Shown: piece by piece, positions 52,503 through 63,269 of the stretch
Numbering within the stretch: the stretch's first letter is position 1
Layout of the letters: each line of letters starts with the position of its first letter
Source of the DNA: Pseudomonas oryzihabitans NBRC 102199
Lineage (GTDB): Bacteria; Pseudomonadota; Gammaproteobacteria; Pseudomonadales; Pseudomonadaceae
Assembly: GCF_000730625.1 (NCBI RefSeq)
Contig: NZ_BBIT01000002.1
Span: 124,001-188,000, forward strand
DNA length: 64,000 nt
Reading direction: 5' to 3'
Notes under the pieces: model-generated
Databases searched by the model: none
What the model was told of the DNA's origin: nothing
Seen by the model: only the letters and a program-made list of their open reading frames with translations
Made by a program: the position numbers and the translations under genes

Positions 52503-53051
52503 TTAGGGCAGCAGGCTCTTCACGTTGATCGGCTCTGCCTCGCTCTGCGCGGCACCCTTGGGCTTGCCCGCGATGGCCATGCCGGCCACGCGGTAGAAGT
52601 TGTATTCCGGATACTTGCCCGGACCCGAGATCAGCAGGTCCTGCTTCTCGTACACCAGCTCCTGGCGCTTGAACTCGGACATCTCGAAATCCGGGGTCAG
52701 CTGGATGGCGGTGGTGGGGCAGGCCTCCTCGCACATGCCGCAGAAGATGCAGCGCGAGAAGTTGATGCGGAAGAACTCGGGGTACCAGCGACCGTCTTCG
52801 GCTTCGGTCTTCTGCAGCGAGATGCAGCCGACCGGGCAGGCCACGGCGCACAGGTTGCACGCCACGCAGCGCTCCTGGCCGTCGGGGTCACGGGTGAGCA
52901 CGATGCGGCCGCGGTAGCGCGGCGGCAGGTACACGGGTTCCTCGGGGTATTGCAGGGTGTCGCGCTTGCGGAAGGCGTGGCCGAAGACCATCACCACGCT
53001 GCGCAACTGGGTGTAGGTGCCATGCAGGACGTGCAGGATTTCCTTGATCAT
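52503..53051 (-). CDS. nuoI: NADH-quinone oxidoreductase subunit I
   Basis: A 182-aa peripheral iron-sulfur subunit carrying two 4Fe-4S clusters (N6a, N6b) that pass electrons toward NuoB. The two CxxCxxCxxxCP motifs are [12 protein letters not shown] (around residues 62-73) and [12 protein letters not shown] (around 101-112). Start ATG 53051 ([15 protein letters not shown]). Ten bases after nuoH. Confidence 0.97.
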   Translation of the reverse strand: MIKEILHVLHGTYTQLRSVVMVFGHAFRKRDTLQYPEEPVYLPPRYRGRIVLTRDPDGQERCVACNLCAVACPVGCISLQKTEAEDGRWYPEFFRINFSRCIFCGMCEEACPTTAIQLTPDFEMSEFKRQELVYEKQDLLISGPGKYPEYNFYRVAGMAIAGKPKGAAQSEAEPINVKSLLP

Positions 53052-53061
53052 GACGGATACC

Positions 53062-54072
53062 TCACTGGCCGATGGCCGGCGTGGCGCTATAGAGCACCAC
53101 CGCACCGGTCACCAGCAGGTTGATCAGGGTCAGGGGCAGGCAGAACTTCCAGCTGAAGGCCATTACCTGGTCGTAGCGCGGACGCGGAATGGACGCACGC
53201 AACAGGATGAAGATCATGATGAAGAAGGCGGTCTTCAGGGCGAACCAGACAAAGGACAGCCAGGGCAGGGTATCCAGGAAGGGACCGTGCCAGCCGCCAA
53301 AGAACAGGGTCACCAGCAGCGCCGAGATCAGCACGATGCCGATGTACTCGCCGACAAAGAACATGCCCCACTTCATGCCCGCGTATTCGATGTGGTAACC
53401 GTCGGCGAGCTCCTGCTCGGCTTCCGGCTGATCGAAGGGGTGACGGTGGGTGACGGCGATGCCGGCGATGAAGAAGGTGCAGAAGCCGAAGAACTGGGGA
53501 ATGATGAACCACCAGCCCTGGTGCTGCGCCTCGACGATGTCCCTCATGTTGAAGGAGCCGGTCACCGCGACGATGCCCATCACCGACAGACCCATGAACA
53601 CCTCGTAGGAGAGGGTCTGGGCCGAGGCGCGCATGGCGCCCAGCAGCGAGAACTTGTTGTTGCTCGCCCAGCCGGCGAAGAGCACCGCATAGACGTTGAC
53701 GCCGGCCATGGCGAAGAAGAACAACAGGCCGATGTTCAGGTCCGCCACGCCCCAGGTGGGGGTGATCGGGATGACCGAGAAGGCCACCAGCAGCGAGCCC
53801 ATGGCGATCACCGGTGCCAGGGCGAAGATCATCTTGTCGGCGAACGGGGGCGTCCAGTCCTCCTTGAAGAACATCTTCAGCATGTCGGCGCCCAGCTGGA
53901 AGGCGCCGAAGGGACCGACCCGGTTGGGACCGTGGCGGTCCTGCCAGAGACCCAGCAGGCGCCGTTCGACGAAGCTCAGCAGCGCCCCGCAGATGACCAC
54001 CGCCAGCAGGATGACGATGGCCTTGAGGACGCCGATCACCACGGCGATGAGGGTGGGGGTGAGCCAGGTCAT
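53062..54072 (-). CDS. nuoH: NADH-quinone oxidoreductase subunit H
   Basis: A 336-aa membrane subunit with eight spans that forms part of the quinone chamber. Family motifs: [24 protein letters not shown] (around residues 38-61), [23 protein letters not shown] (around 215-237) and a final [16 protein letters not shown]. The ATG at 54072 overlaps the nuoG stop (ATGA). Confidence 0.97.
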   Translation of the reverse strand: MTWLTPTLIAVVIGVLKAIVILLAVVICGALLSFVERRLLGLWQDRHGPNRVGPFGAFQLGADMLKMFFKEDWTPPFADKMIFALAPVIAMGSLLVAFSVIPITPTWGVADLNIGLLFFFAMAGVNVYAVLFAGWASNNKFSLLGAMRASAQTLSYEVFMGLSVMGIVAVTGSFNMRDIVEAQHQGWWFIIPQFFGFCTFFIAGIAVTHRHPFDQPEAEQELADGYHIEYAGMKWGMFFVGEYIGIVLISALLVTLFFGGWHGPFLDTLPWLSFVWFALKTAFFIMIFILLRASIPRPRYDQVMAFSWKFCLPLTLINLLVTGAVVLYSATPAIGQ

Positions 54073-56786
54073 GCCGCGGCCTCCTGCAGTCCTTCCACGG
54101 TGAGGCCGGCGAAGTCCACCGGAATCCCTTCGAAGCCGGCGGGCAGACCGACCAGGCCGGCGGACAGCTCGGGCTTGATCTGCAGCGGCAGGCGCAATTC
54201 CTGACCGGCGACCTGCAGGCGCAGCAGGGCACCTTCGTTGACGCCCAGGCGGTCGGCATCGGCCTTGGCCAGCGCCACGTAGGCGGCCGGGATGCGCTCA
54301 CGCACCGGCTCGGCGCGCGAAGAGGTCTCTTCGCTGCCGAACAGGTGGTACAGCGGCACGGCCTGGAAGCCGGACGCGGTACCGCGGACGGCGGCGGCCG
54401 GGACGGCGAACCAGTTCAGGCGATCGCCCTGGGTCTCGATCAGGCGCACGCCCGGATCGCCGGCGCGCAGATGACCACCGACCTCGTCCTGGAACTTGTT
54501 CCAGGCCTGGGGCGAGTTCCAGCCCGGGGACCAGGCGAAGGGGATCTGCTGACGCGGCTCGGCGCTGCCGGCATAGCCTTCCATGGAGAAGGCGAAGGCG
54601 GTGTCGGCGTCCTGGGGCGCGCGCGGCTCGTGCACGCTGAGGTTGGCGCGCATGGAGGTGCGGCCGCTGTAGCGGTGCGGTTCGCGGGCGAGCTTGAGGC
54701 CCTTCACCCGGAAGCTGGCGTTGGGCGCGGCGTCGCGGATGCCGTCCAGTTGCGGCGCGGCAGTGGCCACGGCGTCGGTGACATGATCCAGCTGGGTCCA
54801 GTCCACCGGACGGTTGTCCAGGGTGTTGCGCAGGGCGTGCAGCCAGCGCCAGCCTTCGCGGACCAGGCTGGAGGGATCGTAGTAGCTCGGCTCATAGACC
54901 TGGAAGAAGCGCTGGGCGCGACCTTCCTGGCTGACCAGGGTACCGTCGCCTTCGGCGAAGCTCGCCGCCGGCAGCACCAGATCGGCGCGCTGGGCGGTGG
55001 CGGTGCGCTGGTGATCCAGCACCACCAGCACCTGGGCGCGGGCCAGGGCCTGATCCACCTGCTGGGCAGGGGCGCGGCGATAGAGGTCGTTCTCCAGCAC
55101 CACCAGGGCATCGGCCTGGCCGTTTTCCAGGGCCGCGAAGGCGTCTTCGACGGACTCGCCGCCATAGAGCGCCAGACCCAGGCTGTTGGCTTCGGGCACC
55201 ACCAGACTCAGGGAGCCGGCCTTGCCCTTGGCGGCCAGAGCCTTGGCCAGGTTGGCGGCGGCTTCGATCAGCGCCGGTTCACCCAGGGAGGTACCGGATA
55301 CCACCAGTGGACGTTCGGCCGCCAGCAGGGTCTCGGCCAGCAGACGCGCCTGCTCGGCGACTTCGTCGCTCAGGCCGTCGACGGCCGGGGCGCTGGCGTC
55401 GATGGCATGGGCCACGGCATGGCCGAAACGGGCCAGTTCCAGCGGCGAGCCATGCAGACGGGCGTCGGCGACGTCGTCCAGGCGGGTGGCGGCGACGCTG
55501 GCGATGAACAGCGGATTGCGCTCGCTCTGGCCGATATTCTGCACGGCCGCGTTGAGCCAGGGCTGGATCTTCTGCGCCACGGCCATGGCCTCGGGCTTGC
55601 CCTTGACGGACTGCCGCAGGGACAGCGCCAGGCGGGCCGCGGTCTGGGTCAGGTCCTCGCCGAGGACGAAGACGGCGTCATGCTTTTCCATGGCGCGCAG
55701 GGTCGGGACGGGCAGGGGGCTGTCCTTGAGCACCTGCAGCACCAGGCGCACATTGGCCAGGTCACGGGCGCTCATGCCGCTGTAGAAGTTCTCGGCGCCG
55801 ACCAGTTCGCGCAGGGCGTGGTTGCTTTCCAGGCTGGCACGCGGCGAGCCGATGCCGATCACCTTCTTGCCGCGCAGCAGCAGGGCGGCGCGATCCAGGG
55901 CGGCGTCGATCCCGGTTTCCAGGCTGCCATCTTTCAGCAGGGCCTGGCGCGGACGATCCTTGCGATTGACATAGCCATAGCCGAAGCGGCCACGGTCGCA
56001 GAGGAAATACTGGTTCACCGAACCGTTGAAGCGGTTCTCGATGCGGCGCAGTTCGCCATAGCGCTCGCCGGGGCTGATGTTGCAGCCCGACGAGCAGCCA
56101 TGGCAGATGCTCGGGGCGAACTGCATGTCCCACTTGCGGTTGTAGCGCTCGGAGTGGGTCTTATCGGTGAACACCCCGGTGGGGCAGACCTCGGTCAGGT
56201 TGCCGGAGAATTCGCTCTCCAGGGCACCGTCCTCGACGCGGCCGAAATAGACGTTGTCGTGGGCGCCATAGACGCCCAGGTCGGTACCGCCGGCGTAATC
56301 CTTGTAGTAGCGCACGCAGCGATAGCAGGCGATGCAGCGGTTCATCTCGTGAGCGACGAACGGGCCGAGGTCCTGGTTCTGGTGGGTACGCTTGGTGAAG
56401 CGATAGCGGCGCTTGTTGTGGCCAGTCATCACCGTCATGTCCTGCAGGTGGCAGTGGCCGCCTTCTTCGCAGACCGGACAGTCGTGGGGATGGTTGGTCA
56501 TCAGCCATTCGATGACCGAGCTGCGGAATTCCTTGGCTTCGGCGTCTTCGATGGAGATGTAGGTCTTGTCGCTGGACGGGGTCATGCAGGACATGACCAG
56601 GCGCCCGCGGGTGTCGTTCTCGTCGGCGAACTGCTTCACCGCGCACTGGCGGCAGGCGCCGACGCTGCCCAGCGCTGGGTGCCAGCAGAAATAGGGGATG
56701 TCGAGCCCCAGGGACAGGCAGGCTTCGAGGAGGTTGTCCGCCCCGTCGACCTCGTACGTCTTGCCGTCTACGTGGATAGTGGCCAT
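54069..56786 (-). CDS. nuoG: NADH-quinone oxidoreductase subunit G
   Basis: A 905-aa iron-sulfur subunit of the peripheral arm. N-terminal clusters: [15 protein letters not shown]...C (2Fe-2S, around residues 34-67), [18 protein letters not shown] (N5 region with the unusual His ligand, around 99-115), [16 protein letters not shown] and [13 protein letters not shown] (N7-type, around 225-237). A molybdopterin-oxidoreductase-like body without cofactor follows. Size matches other Pseudomonas NuoG proteins. The gap to nuoF is 140 bp, the largest in the operon apart from nuoB-nuoC. Confidence 0.97.
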   Translation of the reverse strand: MATIHVDGKTYEVDGADNLLEACLSLGLDIPYFCWHPALGSVGACRQCAVKQFADENDTRGRLVMSCMTPSSDKTYISIEDAEAKEFRSSVIEWLMTNHPHDCPVCEEGGHCHLQDMTVMTGHNKRRYRFTKRTHQNQDLGPFVAHEMNRCIACYRCVRYYKDYAGGTDLGVYGAHDNVYFGRVEDGALESEFSGNLTEVCPTGVFTDKTHSERYNRKWDMQFAPSICHGCSSGCNISPGERYGELRRIENRFNGSVNQYFLCDRGRFGYGYVNRKDRPRQALLKDGSLETGIDAALDRAALLLRGKKVIGIGSPRASLESNHALRELVGAENFYSGMSARDLANVRLVLQVLKDSPLPVPTLRAMEKHDAVFVLGEDLTQTAARLALSLRQSVKGKPEAMAVAQKIQPWLNAAVQNIGQSERNPLFIASVAATRLDDVADARLHGSPLELARFGHAVAHAIDASAPAVDGLSDEVAEQARLLAETLLAAERPLVVSGTSLGEPALIEAAANLAKALAAKGKAGSLSLVVPEANSLGLALYGGESVEDAFAALENGQADALVVLENDLYRRAPAQQVDQALARAQVLVVLDHQRTATAQRADLVLPAASFAEGDGTLVSQEGRAQRFFQVYEPSYYDPSSLVREGWRWLHALRNTLDNRPVDWTQLDHVTDAVATAAPQLDGIRDAAPNASFRVKGLKLAREPHRYSGRTSMRANLSVHEPRAPQDADTAFAFSMEGYAGSAEPRQQIPFAWSPGWNSPQAWNKFQDEVGGHLRAGDPGVRLIETQGDRLNWFAVPAAAVRGTASGFQAVPLYHLFGSEETSSRAEPVRERIPAAYVALAKADADRLGVNEGALLRLQVAGQELRLPLQIKPELSAGLVGLPAGFEGIPVDFAGLTVEGLQEAAA

Positions 56787-56926
56787 AGGGTTTTCTTCTC
56801 ACCCGCGCAGGGCGGGTCTGGCTAATGGGAAAACGTTCGCGCCGACCTGGCGATCGCCAGAGGCAGCGCCGGCCGGAACGGGTCCGGCCAGAAAGCGATG
56901 GAAGCGGCCCCCGCGGGGGCCGATCC

Positions 56927-58276
56927 TCAGGTCACGCTCGCCGAAGCAGTCGGTCGCGGCTCGCTGGGCGCCTTGCGCACACCGGCCTCGAACTCTTCGC
57001 GGAAATACTTGATGGCACTACCCAGGGGCTCGACGGCACCCGGTGCGTGGGCACAGAACGTCTTGCCCGGGCCGAGGAAGTTGACCAGCTGCAGCAGGGT
57101 GTCCAGATCGCCCTGCTGCCCCTCGCCCTTCTCCAGGCTGCGCAGGAGCTTGACGCTCCAGGGCAGGCCGTCGCGGCAGGGGGTGCACCAGCCGCAGGAT
57201 TCCCGGGCGAAGAATTCTTCCATGTTGCGCAGCAGCGAGACCATGTTGACGCTGTCGTCCACGGCCAGGGCCAGACCGGTACCCATGCGGGTGCCGACCT
57301 TGCCGATGCCGCCGGCGTACATCTGCGCCGAGAGGTGCTCGGGCAGCAGGAAGCCGGTACCGGCGCCACCGGGCTGCCAGCACTTGAGCTTGAAGCCGTC
57401 GCGCATGCCGCCGGCGTAGTCCTCGAACAGCTCCTGGGCGGTGATGCCGAAGGGCAATTCCCAGACGCCAGGGTTCTTCACCTTGCCGGAGAAGCCCATG
57501 AGCTTGGTGCCCATGTCTTCGCTGCCTTCGCGAGCCAGGCTCTTGTACCAGTCGACGCCGCCCGCGACGATGCCCGGCACGTTGCACAGGGTCTCGACGT
57601 TGTTGACGCAGGTCGGCTTGCCCCAGACGCCGACGGCGGCGGGGAAGGGCGGCTTGGAGCGCGGGTTGGCGCGGCGACCTTCCAGGGAGTTGATCAGCGC
57701 GGTCTCTTCGCCACAGATGTAGCGACCGGCGCCGGTGTGGACGAACAGCTCGAAGTCGAAGCCGCTACCGAGGATGTTCTTGCCCAGCAGGCCGGCCGCC
57801 TTGGCTTCTTCCACCGCGCGCCGCAGGTTGGCGGCGGCGTCGACGTATTCGCCGCGCAGGAAGATGTAGCCGCGATAGGCCTTGAGCGCCCGGGCACTGA
57901 TCAGCATGCCTTCCACCAGCAGGTGCGGCAGCTGCTCCATGAGCAGGCGGTCCTTCCAGGTGTTGGGTTCCATCTCGTCCGCGTTGCACAGCAGGTAGCG
58001 GATATCGAGGGATTCGTCCTTGGGCATCAGGCCCCACTTCACGCCGGTGGGGAAACCCGCGCCGCCGCGGCCCTTGAGGCCGGAGTCCTTGACTTCCTGG
58101 ACGATGGCATCGGGAGCCAGCTCGGTCAGCGCCTTGCGCGCCGCGGCATAGCCGTCCTTCGCCTGGTATTCCTCCAGCCAAACCGGAGCGCCGTCTTCAC
58201 GCAGGCGCCAGGTCAGGGGATGGGTCTCGGGGGTACGGGCAATGCTGTTGGCAGGCCCGAAGGAGGTCAGTCTCAT
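56927..58276 (-). CDS. nuoF: NADH-quinone oxidoreductase subunit F
   Basis: A 449-aa NADH dehydrogenase subunit that binds NADH, FMN and a 4Fe-4S cluster (N3). NADH/FMN motifs: [20 protein letters not shown] (around residues 61-80) and [19 protein letters not shown] (around 176-194). Cluster ligands: [15 protein letters not shown] (around 350-364) and a later Cys in [15 protein letters not shown] 58276 overlaps the nuoE stop (ATGA). Confidence 0.97.
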   Translation of the reverse strand: MRLTSFGPANSIARTPETHPLTWRLREDGAPVWLEEYQAKDGYAAARKALTELAPDAIVQEVKDSGLKGRGGAGFPTGVKWGLMPKDESLDIRYLLCNADEMEPNTWKDRLLMEQLPHLLVEGMLISARALKAYRGYIFLRGEYVDAAANLRRAVEEAKAAGLLGKNILGSGFDFELFVHTGAGRYICGEETALINSLEGRRANPRSKPPFPAAVGVWGKPTCVNNVETLCNVPGIVAGGVDWYKSLAREGSEDMGTKLMGFSGKVKNPGVWELPFGITAQELFEDYAGGMRDGFKLKCWQPGGAGTGFLLPEHLSAQMYAGGIGKVGTRMGTGLALAVDDSVNMVSLLRNMEEFFARESCGWCTPCRDGLPWSVKLLRSLEKGEGQQGDLDTLLQLVNFLGPGKTFCAHAPGAVEPLGSAIKYFREEFEAGVRKAPSEPRPTASASVT

Positions 58277-58773
58277 GCGTATCCCTCCAGCAGTTTGGCC
58301 ACGCCCGCGGGTTGGACATCGCCATGGGTGTCGTCGTCGATCATCAGCGCCGGGGCCTTGTCGCAATTGCCCAGGCAGCAGACCGGCAGCAGGGTGAAGC
58401 GGCTGTCGGCGGTGGTCTGGCCCAGGCCGATGCCCAGCTGGCGCTGGATCTCGCCAACCACGGATTCGTGGCCGCCGATGTAGCAGGTCATGCTGTCGCA
58501 CACCCGAATGATGTGGCGGCCGACTGGTACGCGAAAGATCTGGCTATAGAAGGTGGCCACGCCCTCGACGTCGCTGGCAGGAATGCCCAGCACTTCGCCG
58601 ATGGCGTAGATGGCGCCGTCCGGCACCCAGCCACGTTCCTTCTGGACGATCTTCAGGGCCTCGATGGACGCCGCGCGCGGGTCCTCGTAGTGGTGCATCT
58701 CGTGCTCGATGGCCGAGCGCTCGGTTTCGCTCAGGACGAAACGGTCGGTTTGGATCAGGGTTTCGGTGCTCAT
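58273..58773 (-). CDS. nuoE: NADH-quinone oxidoreductase subunit E
   Basis: A 166-aa thioredoxin-fold subunit with the 2Fe-2S cluster N1a. The four Cys ligands are in [11 protein letters not shown] (around residues 90-100) and [14 protein letters not shown] (around 129-142). ATG 58773 is two bases after the nuoCD stop. Confidence 0.97.
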   Translation of the reverse strand: MSTETLIQTDRFVLSETERSAIEHEMHHYEDPRAASIEALKIVQKERGWVPDGAIYAIGEVLGIPASDVEGVATFYSQIFRVPVGRHIIRVCDSMTCYIGGHESVVGEIQRQLGIGLGQTTADSRFTLLPVCCLGNCDKAPALMIDDDTHGDVQPAGVAKLLEGYA

Positions 58774-58775
58774 GC

Positions 58776-60560
58776 TCAGCGGTCCACGTCGGCCATGACG
58801 AAGTCGATACTGCCCAGGTAGGCAATCAGGTCGGACACCATGCTGCCGCGGATGACGGCCGGGATCTGCTGCAGGTGCGGGAAGCTCGGCGTCCGGATGC
58901 GGGTGCGGTAGCTCATGGTGCTGCCATCGCTCGTCAGGTAGTAGCTGTTGGCGCCCTTGGTCGCCTCGATCATCTGGAAGGCTTCGCCGGCCGGCATCAC
59001 CGGACCCCAGGACACTTGCAGGAAGTGGGTGATCAGGGTCTCGATGTGCTGCAGGGTGCGCTCCTTGGGCGGCGGCGTGGTCAGCGGGTGATCCGCCTTG
59101 TACGGGCCCTCGGGCATGTGCTGCAGGCACTGCTCGATGATGCGCAGGCTCTGGCGCATCTCCTCGACGCGCAGCATGCCGCGGTCGTAGCAGTCGCCGT
59201 TGTGGGCGATGGGCACTTCGAATTCGAAGTTCTCGTAACCGGAGTAGGGGCGGGCCTTGCGCAGGTCGAAGTCCAGACCGGTCGCGCGCAGGTTGGGACC
59301 GGTGACGCCCCACTCGAGGGCTTCCTTGGTGTTGTAGACGGCGACGTTCTTAGTCCGGCCGATGAGGATGCTGTTCTTCATCGCGGCCTTTTCGTACTCG
59401 TCCAGACGCTTGGGCATCCAATCGAGGAATTCGCGGACCAGCTTGTCCCAGCCACGTGGCAGGTCATGGGCGACGCCGCCGATGCGGAACCAGGCGGGGT
59501 GCATGCGGAAGCCGGTGATGGCCTCGATCACCTTGTAGGCGCGCTGACGGTCGGTGAAGGTAAAGAACACCGGGGTCATGGCACCGACGTCCTGGATATA
59601 GGTACCCAGGTACAGCAGGTGACTGTTGATGCGGAAGAACTCGGCCATCATCACGCGGATGAAGTCGACCCGCGACGGCACCTTGATGCCGGCGAGCTTT
59701 TCCACCGAGAGGACGTAGGGCAGGTTGTTCATCACCCCACCCAGGTAGTCGATCCGGTCGGTGTAGGGGATGTAGCTGTGCCAGGACTGGCGCTCGGCCA
59801 TCTTCTCGGCGCCGCGGTGGTGGTAGCCGATCTCCGGCACGCAGTCGACGATCTCTTCGCCGTCCAGCTGCAGGATGATGCGGAAGGCACCGTGGGCGGA
59901 GGGGTGGTTCGGACCCAGGTTGAGGAACATGAAGTCGGAATTCTCCGCATGCTCCTTCATGCCCCATTCCTCGGGCTTGAATCTCAGGGTTTCCTGTTCG
60001 AGGTCCTGCTTGGCGGCATTCAGCGCATAGGGATCGAACTCGGTCGCGCGCGCCGGATAGTCCTTGCGCAGCGGATGACCCTGCCAGTTGTCGGCCATCA
60101 GCATGCGCTTGGGCAGCGGGTGTCCGTCGAAGTGGATGCCGTACATGTCCAGCACTTCCCGCTCGTACCAGTTGGCATTGGGGAAGATGCCGGTGGCGGT
60201 GGGCAGGCGCAGGTCGTTGGCGGAGAGGGCCACCTTGAGCATTACATCGCTATTACGGTCGATGGACAGCAGGTGGTAGAAAACGGTGAAGTCCGCGTTG
60301 GGCATGCCGCGGCGGTGGGTCCGCAGCCGCTCGTCCACGCCATGCAGGTCATAGAGCATGACGTAGGGGCGGGGCAGATTGCGCAGGAAGCGCAGTACTT
60401 CGATGATTCGTTCGCGTGCCACCCAGATTACCGGCATGCCGGTACGGGTGTCTTGCAGGGTCAGGGCGTCGGCGCCGAATTGGCCCTGGAGTTCGCCAAC
60501 CACCGACGCTTCGCCGGCAGGGGCGAGCGCAGAGGCGGACAGAGCGGTGTCTGCGGTCAT
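58776..60560 (-). CDS. nuoCD: NADH-quinone oxidoreductase fused subunit C/D
   Basis: A 594-aa fusion of NuoC (about residues 1-190) and NuoD (about 210-594), as in E. coli and other gammaproteobacteria. The NuoC part ends in [17 protein letters not shown]; NuoD shows [21 protein letters not shown] (quinone-site His near 225-230), [19 protein letters not shown]-like sequence, and the final [12 protein letters not shown]. It lies 51 bp after nuoB. Confidence 0.97.
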   Translation of the reverse strand: MTADTALSASALAPAGEASVVGELQGQFGADALTLQDTRTGMPVIWVARERIIEVLRFLRNLPRPYVMLYDLHGVDERLRTHRRGMPNADFTVFYHLLSIDRNSDVMLKVALSANDLRLPTATGIFPNANWYEREVLDMYGIHFDGHPLPKRMLMADNWQGHPLRKDYPARATEFDPYALNAAKQDLEQETLRFKPEEWGMKEHAENSDFMFLNLGPNHPSAHGAFRIILQLDGEEIVDCVPEIGYHHRGAEKMAERQSWHSYIPYTDRIDYLGGVMNNLPYVLSVEKLAGIKVPSRVDFIRVMMAEFFRINSHLLYLGTYIQDVGAMTPVFFTFTDRQRAYKVIEAITGFRMHPAWFRIGGVAHDLPRGWDKLVREFLDWMPKRLDEYEKAAMKNSILIGRTKNVAVYNTKEALEWGVTGPNLRATGLDFDLRKARPYSGYENFEFEVPIAHNGDCYDRGMLRVEEMRQSLRIIEQCLQHMPEGPYKADHPLTTPPPKERTLQHIETLITHFLQVSWGPVMPAGEAFQMIEATKGANSYYLTSDGSTMSYRTRIRTPSFPHLQQIPAVIRGSMVSDLIAYLGSIDFVMADVDR

Positions 60561-60611
60561 GATGTTCCGTCGCTAATCGATCGTCGTCAGCGTGCAGGTC
60601 CCGAAGGGGAC

Positions 60612-61286
60612 TTACACTTCGTCTGGGCTGCGCAGGTTGGTGACCTGGATGCGGCGCTCGCGGTTCTGCTCGCGCTGCGAAGGCATCTCGGCGCGGTAGA
60701 TACCCTGGTCGCCCACCACCCAGGAAAGGGGGCGGCGTTCTTCACCGATGGAGTCCTGCAGGAGCATCAGGCCCTGGAGGAAGGCTTCGGGGCGAGGCGG
60801 GCAGCCGGGCACGTAGACGTCGACGGGCAGGAACTTGTCCACGCCCTGAACGACCGAGTAGATGTCGTACATACCGCCGGAGTTGGCGCAGGCGCCCATG
60901 GAGATCACCCACTTGGGTTCCAGCATCTGCTCGTACAGGCGCTGGATGACCGGGGCCATCTTCATGAAGGGGGTGCCGGCGATGACCATGAAGTCGGCCT
61001 GACGCGGCGAGGCCCGGATGACTTCGGCGCCGAAGCGGGCGATGTCGTGGGGCGCCGTGAAGGCGGTGGTCATTTCCACATAGCAGCAGGACAGGCCGAA
61101 GTTGTACGGCCACAGGGAATTCTTGCGTCCCCAATTGACCGCGCCCCGCAGGACATCTTCGAGCTTGCCCATGAAGATGCTGCGGTTGACCTGACTTTCG
61201 ACGGGGTCGGCCACGGTTTCCCGCTGGCCGGCCGGATAGCGGTCTACTGCCGCATCGGGATCGATCCGGGTGAGATTGTATTGCAT
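60612..61286 (-). CDS. nuoB: NADH-quinone oxidoreductase subunit B
   Basis: A 224-aa subunit holding cluster N2, the last electron carrier before quinone. Ligands are the tandem Cys in [13 protein letters not shown] (around residue 67), GACANSGG (around 131) and [11 protein letters not shown] (around 160). ATG 61286 ([13 protein letters not shown]) follows nuoA by ten bases. Confidence 0.97.
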   Translation of the reverse strand: MQYNLTRIDPDAAVDRYPAGQRETVADPVESQVNRSIFMGKLEDVLRGAVNWGRKNSLWPYNFGLSCCYVEMTTAFTAPHDIARFGAEVIRASPRQADFMVIAGTPFMKMAPVIQRLYEQMLEPKWVISMGACANSGGMYDIYSVVQGVDKFLPVDVYVPGCPPRPEAFLQGLMLLQDSIGEERRPLSWVVGDQGIYRAEMPSQREQNRERRIQVTNLRSPDEV

Positions 61287-61296
61287 TGCCAAAGCC

Positions 61297-61710
61297 TCAT
61301 TGTTTCGACTTCGCCTGCCGCTCGCGACGGCTCGCAGGCGCCCAATCGAGCGCTCCGATTCGCCACAGGTAGACAAGACCCGCCAACAGAATTGCTATGA
61401 AAATGGAGGCTTCCACGAAGCCGGCCCATCCCGATTCACGGATGGACACCGACCAGGCGAAGAGAAAGAGGGCTTCGACGTCGAAGATCACGAAGAGCAT
61501 CGCGACCAGGTAGAACTTGGCAGAGAGACGAAGACGGGCACCCCCGGTGGGGACGATGCCGGACTCGAAGGGGTCGTTCTTGCTGCGGCCCACGGCTTTG
61601 CTGCCGAGCAGGCTCGAGACTCCGAGCATGAAGGCGATCAGACCAACCACGCCCAGGAGAAATACCGCGAAGCTCCAGTTGTGGGTCAGTAGGCTGATCG
61701 ACTCAGACAT
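61297..61710 (-). CDS. nuoA: NADH-quinone oxidoreductase subunit A
   Basis: A 137-aa membrane subunit with three spans. The conserved loop between spans one and two contains [39 protein letters not shown] (partly around residues 45-83), including the acidic FDVE motif. First gene of the nuo operon; its start lies about 65 bp downstream of a sigma-70-like promoter. Confidence 0.97.
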   Translation of the reverse strand: MSESISLLTHNWSFAVFLLGVVGLIAFMLGVSSLLGSKAVGRSKNDPFESGIVPTGGARLRLSAKFYLVAMLFVIFDVEALFLFAWSVSIRESGWAGFVEASIFIAILLAGLVYLWRIGALDWAPASRRERQAKSKQ

Positions 61711-61750
61711 GCTTTGAATCCTTAATTATTGGGTATCAGGCGCTATCAGT

Positions 61751-61765
61751 GCGACACGGTGTCGC
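61751..61765. promoter_or_regulatory. GCGACAC-G-GTGTCGC palindrome in the nuoA 5' region
   Basis: A perfect 7-bp inverted repeat around one base, 40 bp before nuoA and just downstream of the likely promoter. It is well placed for an operator or a 5' UTR hairpin. The binding factor is not known to me. Confidence 0.45.
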
Positions 61766-61777
61766 AAGACAGACAGA

Positions 61778-61806
61778 TTTTATGCTCTATCGATTCATTC
61801 TGTAAA
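61778..61806 (-). promoter_or_regulatory. Sigma-70-type promoter for the nuo operon
   Basis: TTTACA (-35, 61806-61801), a 17-bp spacer and ATAAAA (-10, 61783-61778) on the minus strand, in an AT-rich zone upstream of nuoA. Predicted start near 61770, immediately upstream of the GCGACAC palindrome. Confidence 0.6.
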
Positions 61807-61867
61807 CTTATTGGTCCAAAAAGATTCTATTGGACTGCTTTGAATCAAACTAAACAGAACTTCCGGT

Positions 61868-61904
61868 TTATTTGAGAATGAATATAAGAATTATTCTCAA
61901 ATAA
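61868..61904. promoter_or_regulatory. AT-rich palindrome upstream of nuoA (Fur-box-like or terminator)
   Basis: TTATTTGAGAAT, 13 bases, ATTCTCAAATAA: a perfect 12-bp inverted repeat in otherwise GC-rich DNA. The halves GAGAATGA and TTATTCTC look like Fur half-sites but with wider spacing than a standard Fur box. It might instead end the transcript of the upstream gene (stop at 61969), though no U-run follows. Confidence 0.4.
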
Positions 61905-61968
61905 CTTCCTTCTGTTCCTGTGTCCTAGATTGCCAGCCGCGGCAGGAGTTCTGCCGTTCGCCGGTTTG

Positions 61969-62730
61969 CTAGTCGATGAGATCGGCGCGGATGCTCAGCT
62001 GACGGTCGTCACGGCCTTCGGTGGAGTAGTGGCGGACAAGGTCGCTCTGGTCGCCCTCGATCTGCTGCCGGAAGCCGCCCAGGTCCAGCCACTGGCCCAG
62101 GGGGCCGCTGATGCGGGTAGCGGCGCTCTGGGTCTGCACCGTGCCCGGACGCATGGCGGCGGCCCGGTCATCGACGCTGCTGATGTCCAGGTGCACCAGA
62201 TTGCCGCTCAGGCGGGCGGTGACCTGAAAGCCCCGTTCGAGGCGGCGATAATCGGTCTGGGCGTAGCTCTGACCATAGGGCGAGGTCTGGTAGGTGGTCA
62301 CCGGGACGTCTTCACCGAAGCGGATGAAGGCGGGATAGCCCTCGGTGACCTGGACGCGCTGGGCGCCATCCTCCTTCTGGCCGGTGCTGTCTTCGATGAT
62401 GCGCACCTGGGGCGCACGCACGTCGCCGTTTACCGAATAACCCTGACTGGCGCCCGAGCTGCCGGCGCGGGTGGCCAGGGTGATGAGCAGGCGCCGCGGC
62501 TGGGTGTCCAGCTGGGCGAGCAGACTCTTGAGTTCGGCCAGCTTGGCCGGCTCGGCATTGACGATCAGCTGATTGCCGTAGACGTTGACCTTGCCTTCGC
62601 TGCCAAGGACGGCTTGCAAGGTAGGCAGCAGATCGTCGGCGGTGCGGTATTGCAGGGGTATGACCTCGGTACGAGGCGCCGCCCAGGCGGCGGTCGTCAG
62701 CAGCAACAGGAACGCCAGCAGACCTTTCAC
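61969..62730 (-). CDS. Exported protein with secretin short (N) domain
   Basis: A 253-aa protein with a signal peptide (MKGLLAFLLLLTTAAWAAP). The next 75 residues (EVIPLQYRTADDLLPTLQAVLG...QLIVNAEPAKLAELKSLLAQLD) match the N1/STN-like domain found in type II/III secretins. The beta-barrel of secretins is absent; the rest is a beta-rich domain (VTARLSGNLVHLDISS). It might assist an envelope assembly or be a free ring-domain protein; I do not know its function. Its ATG overlaps the stop of the DUF7931-like gene (ATGA). Confidence 0.8.
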   Translation of the reverse strand: MKGLLAFLLLLTTAAWAAPRTEVIPLQYRTADDLLPTLQAVLGSEGKVNVYGNQLIVNAEPAKLAELKSLLAQLDTQPRRLLITLATRAGSSGASQGYSVNGDVRAPQVRIIEDSTGQKEDGAQRVQVTEGYPAFIRFGEDVPVTTYQTSPYGQSYAQTDYRRLERGFQVTARLSGNLVHLDISSVDDRAAAMRPGTVQTQSAATRISGPLGQWLDLGGFRQQIEGDQSDLVRHYSTEGRDDRQLSIRADLID

Positions 62731-63257
62731 AGCACCATCCTCCGCAATTCCTGATCCGGCTGGCTGCTGGCCCAGAGGCGATCGAAGACCTGCTGCTGAA
62801 CCTTGACGGCGGCGCGGTCGCCGTAGCGGACGAAGCCGGTGGGCGCGCTGCCCGTGCGGCGCAGCAGGGCCTGGTCGTCGACGATGAGGCAGCTGCCTTC
62901 CGGTTGCTGATCGGCCGGTGGCCGCCGGATCAGCAGATTGCTGGTCAGGCGTTGCGCCAGGGCGATGAGTCGGTGCCCCTGGCGCATGGCGAGGGCACTG
63001 TCGTTGATGAGGATGCGGACCTGATGCCGCGGATGGCCCAGCAGCAGACGCTTGATCGCCGCCTCGACGGCGAGATTGTCGTAGAGCGGTGCTTCCAGGT
63101 CGGGCGTCTGGATGCTCAGCTGGCGGCTGGCTTGGCCGATGAGGCGGACACCGTGCTCACGCAGGGCGTCCAGGCCTTCGAGGCGCAGGGCGAGGTCCTG
63201 GCCGAGCTGGGGTTCGGGCAATCCGTCCAGGGTCAGATCGGTAAAGGACTCGTCCAC
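62727..63257 (-). CDS. DUF7931-like conserved protein
   Basis: A 176-aa soluble protein. The pattern LSIQTPDLEAPLYDNLAVEAAIKRLLLGHPRHQVRILINDS (not quoted as one block; around residues 47-88) with GHRLIALAQRL resembles a phospholipase-D-like half domain but lacks the HKD signature. From memory, pseudomonad homologues are labelled DUF7931 and are sometimes joined to an acetyltransferase domain. The start is GTG at 63257 with a GGGGAG ribosome site. It lies 12 bp after the ribosomal oxygenase gene and overlaps the following gene. Confidence 0.7.
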   Translation of the reverse strand: MDESFTDLTLDGLPEPQLGQDLALRLEGLDALREHGVRLIGQASRQLSIQTPDLEAPLYDNLAVEAAIKRLLLGHPRHQVRILINDSALAMRQGHRLIALAQRLTSNLLIRRPPADQQPEGSCLIVDDQALLRRTGSAPTGFVRYGDRAAVKVQQQVFDRLWASSQPDQELRRMVL

Positions 63258-63269
63258 GGCGGCTCCCCA

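Noticed and set aside
54345-56825. 826-codon plus-strand frame opposite nuoG
   Set aside because: NuoG has all expected cluster ligands; the frame is an antisense shadow made long by high GC.
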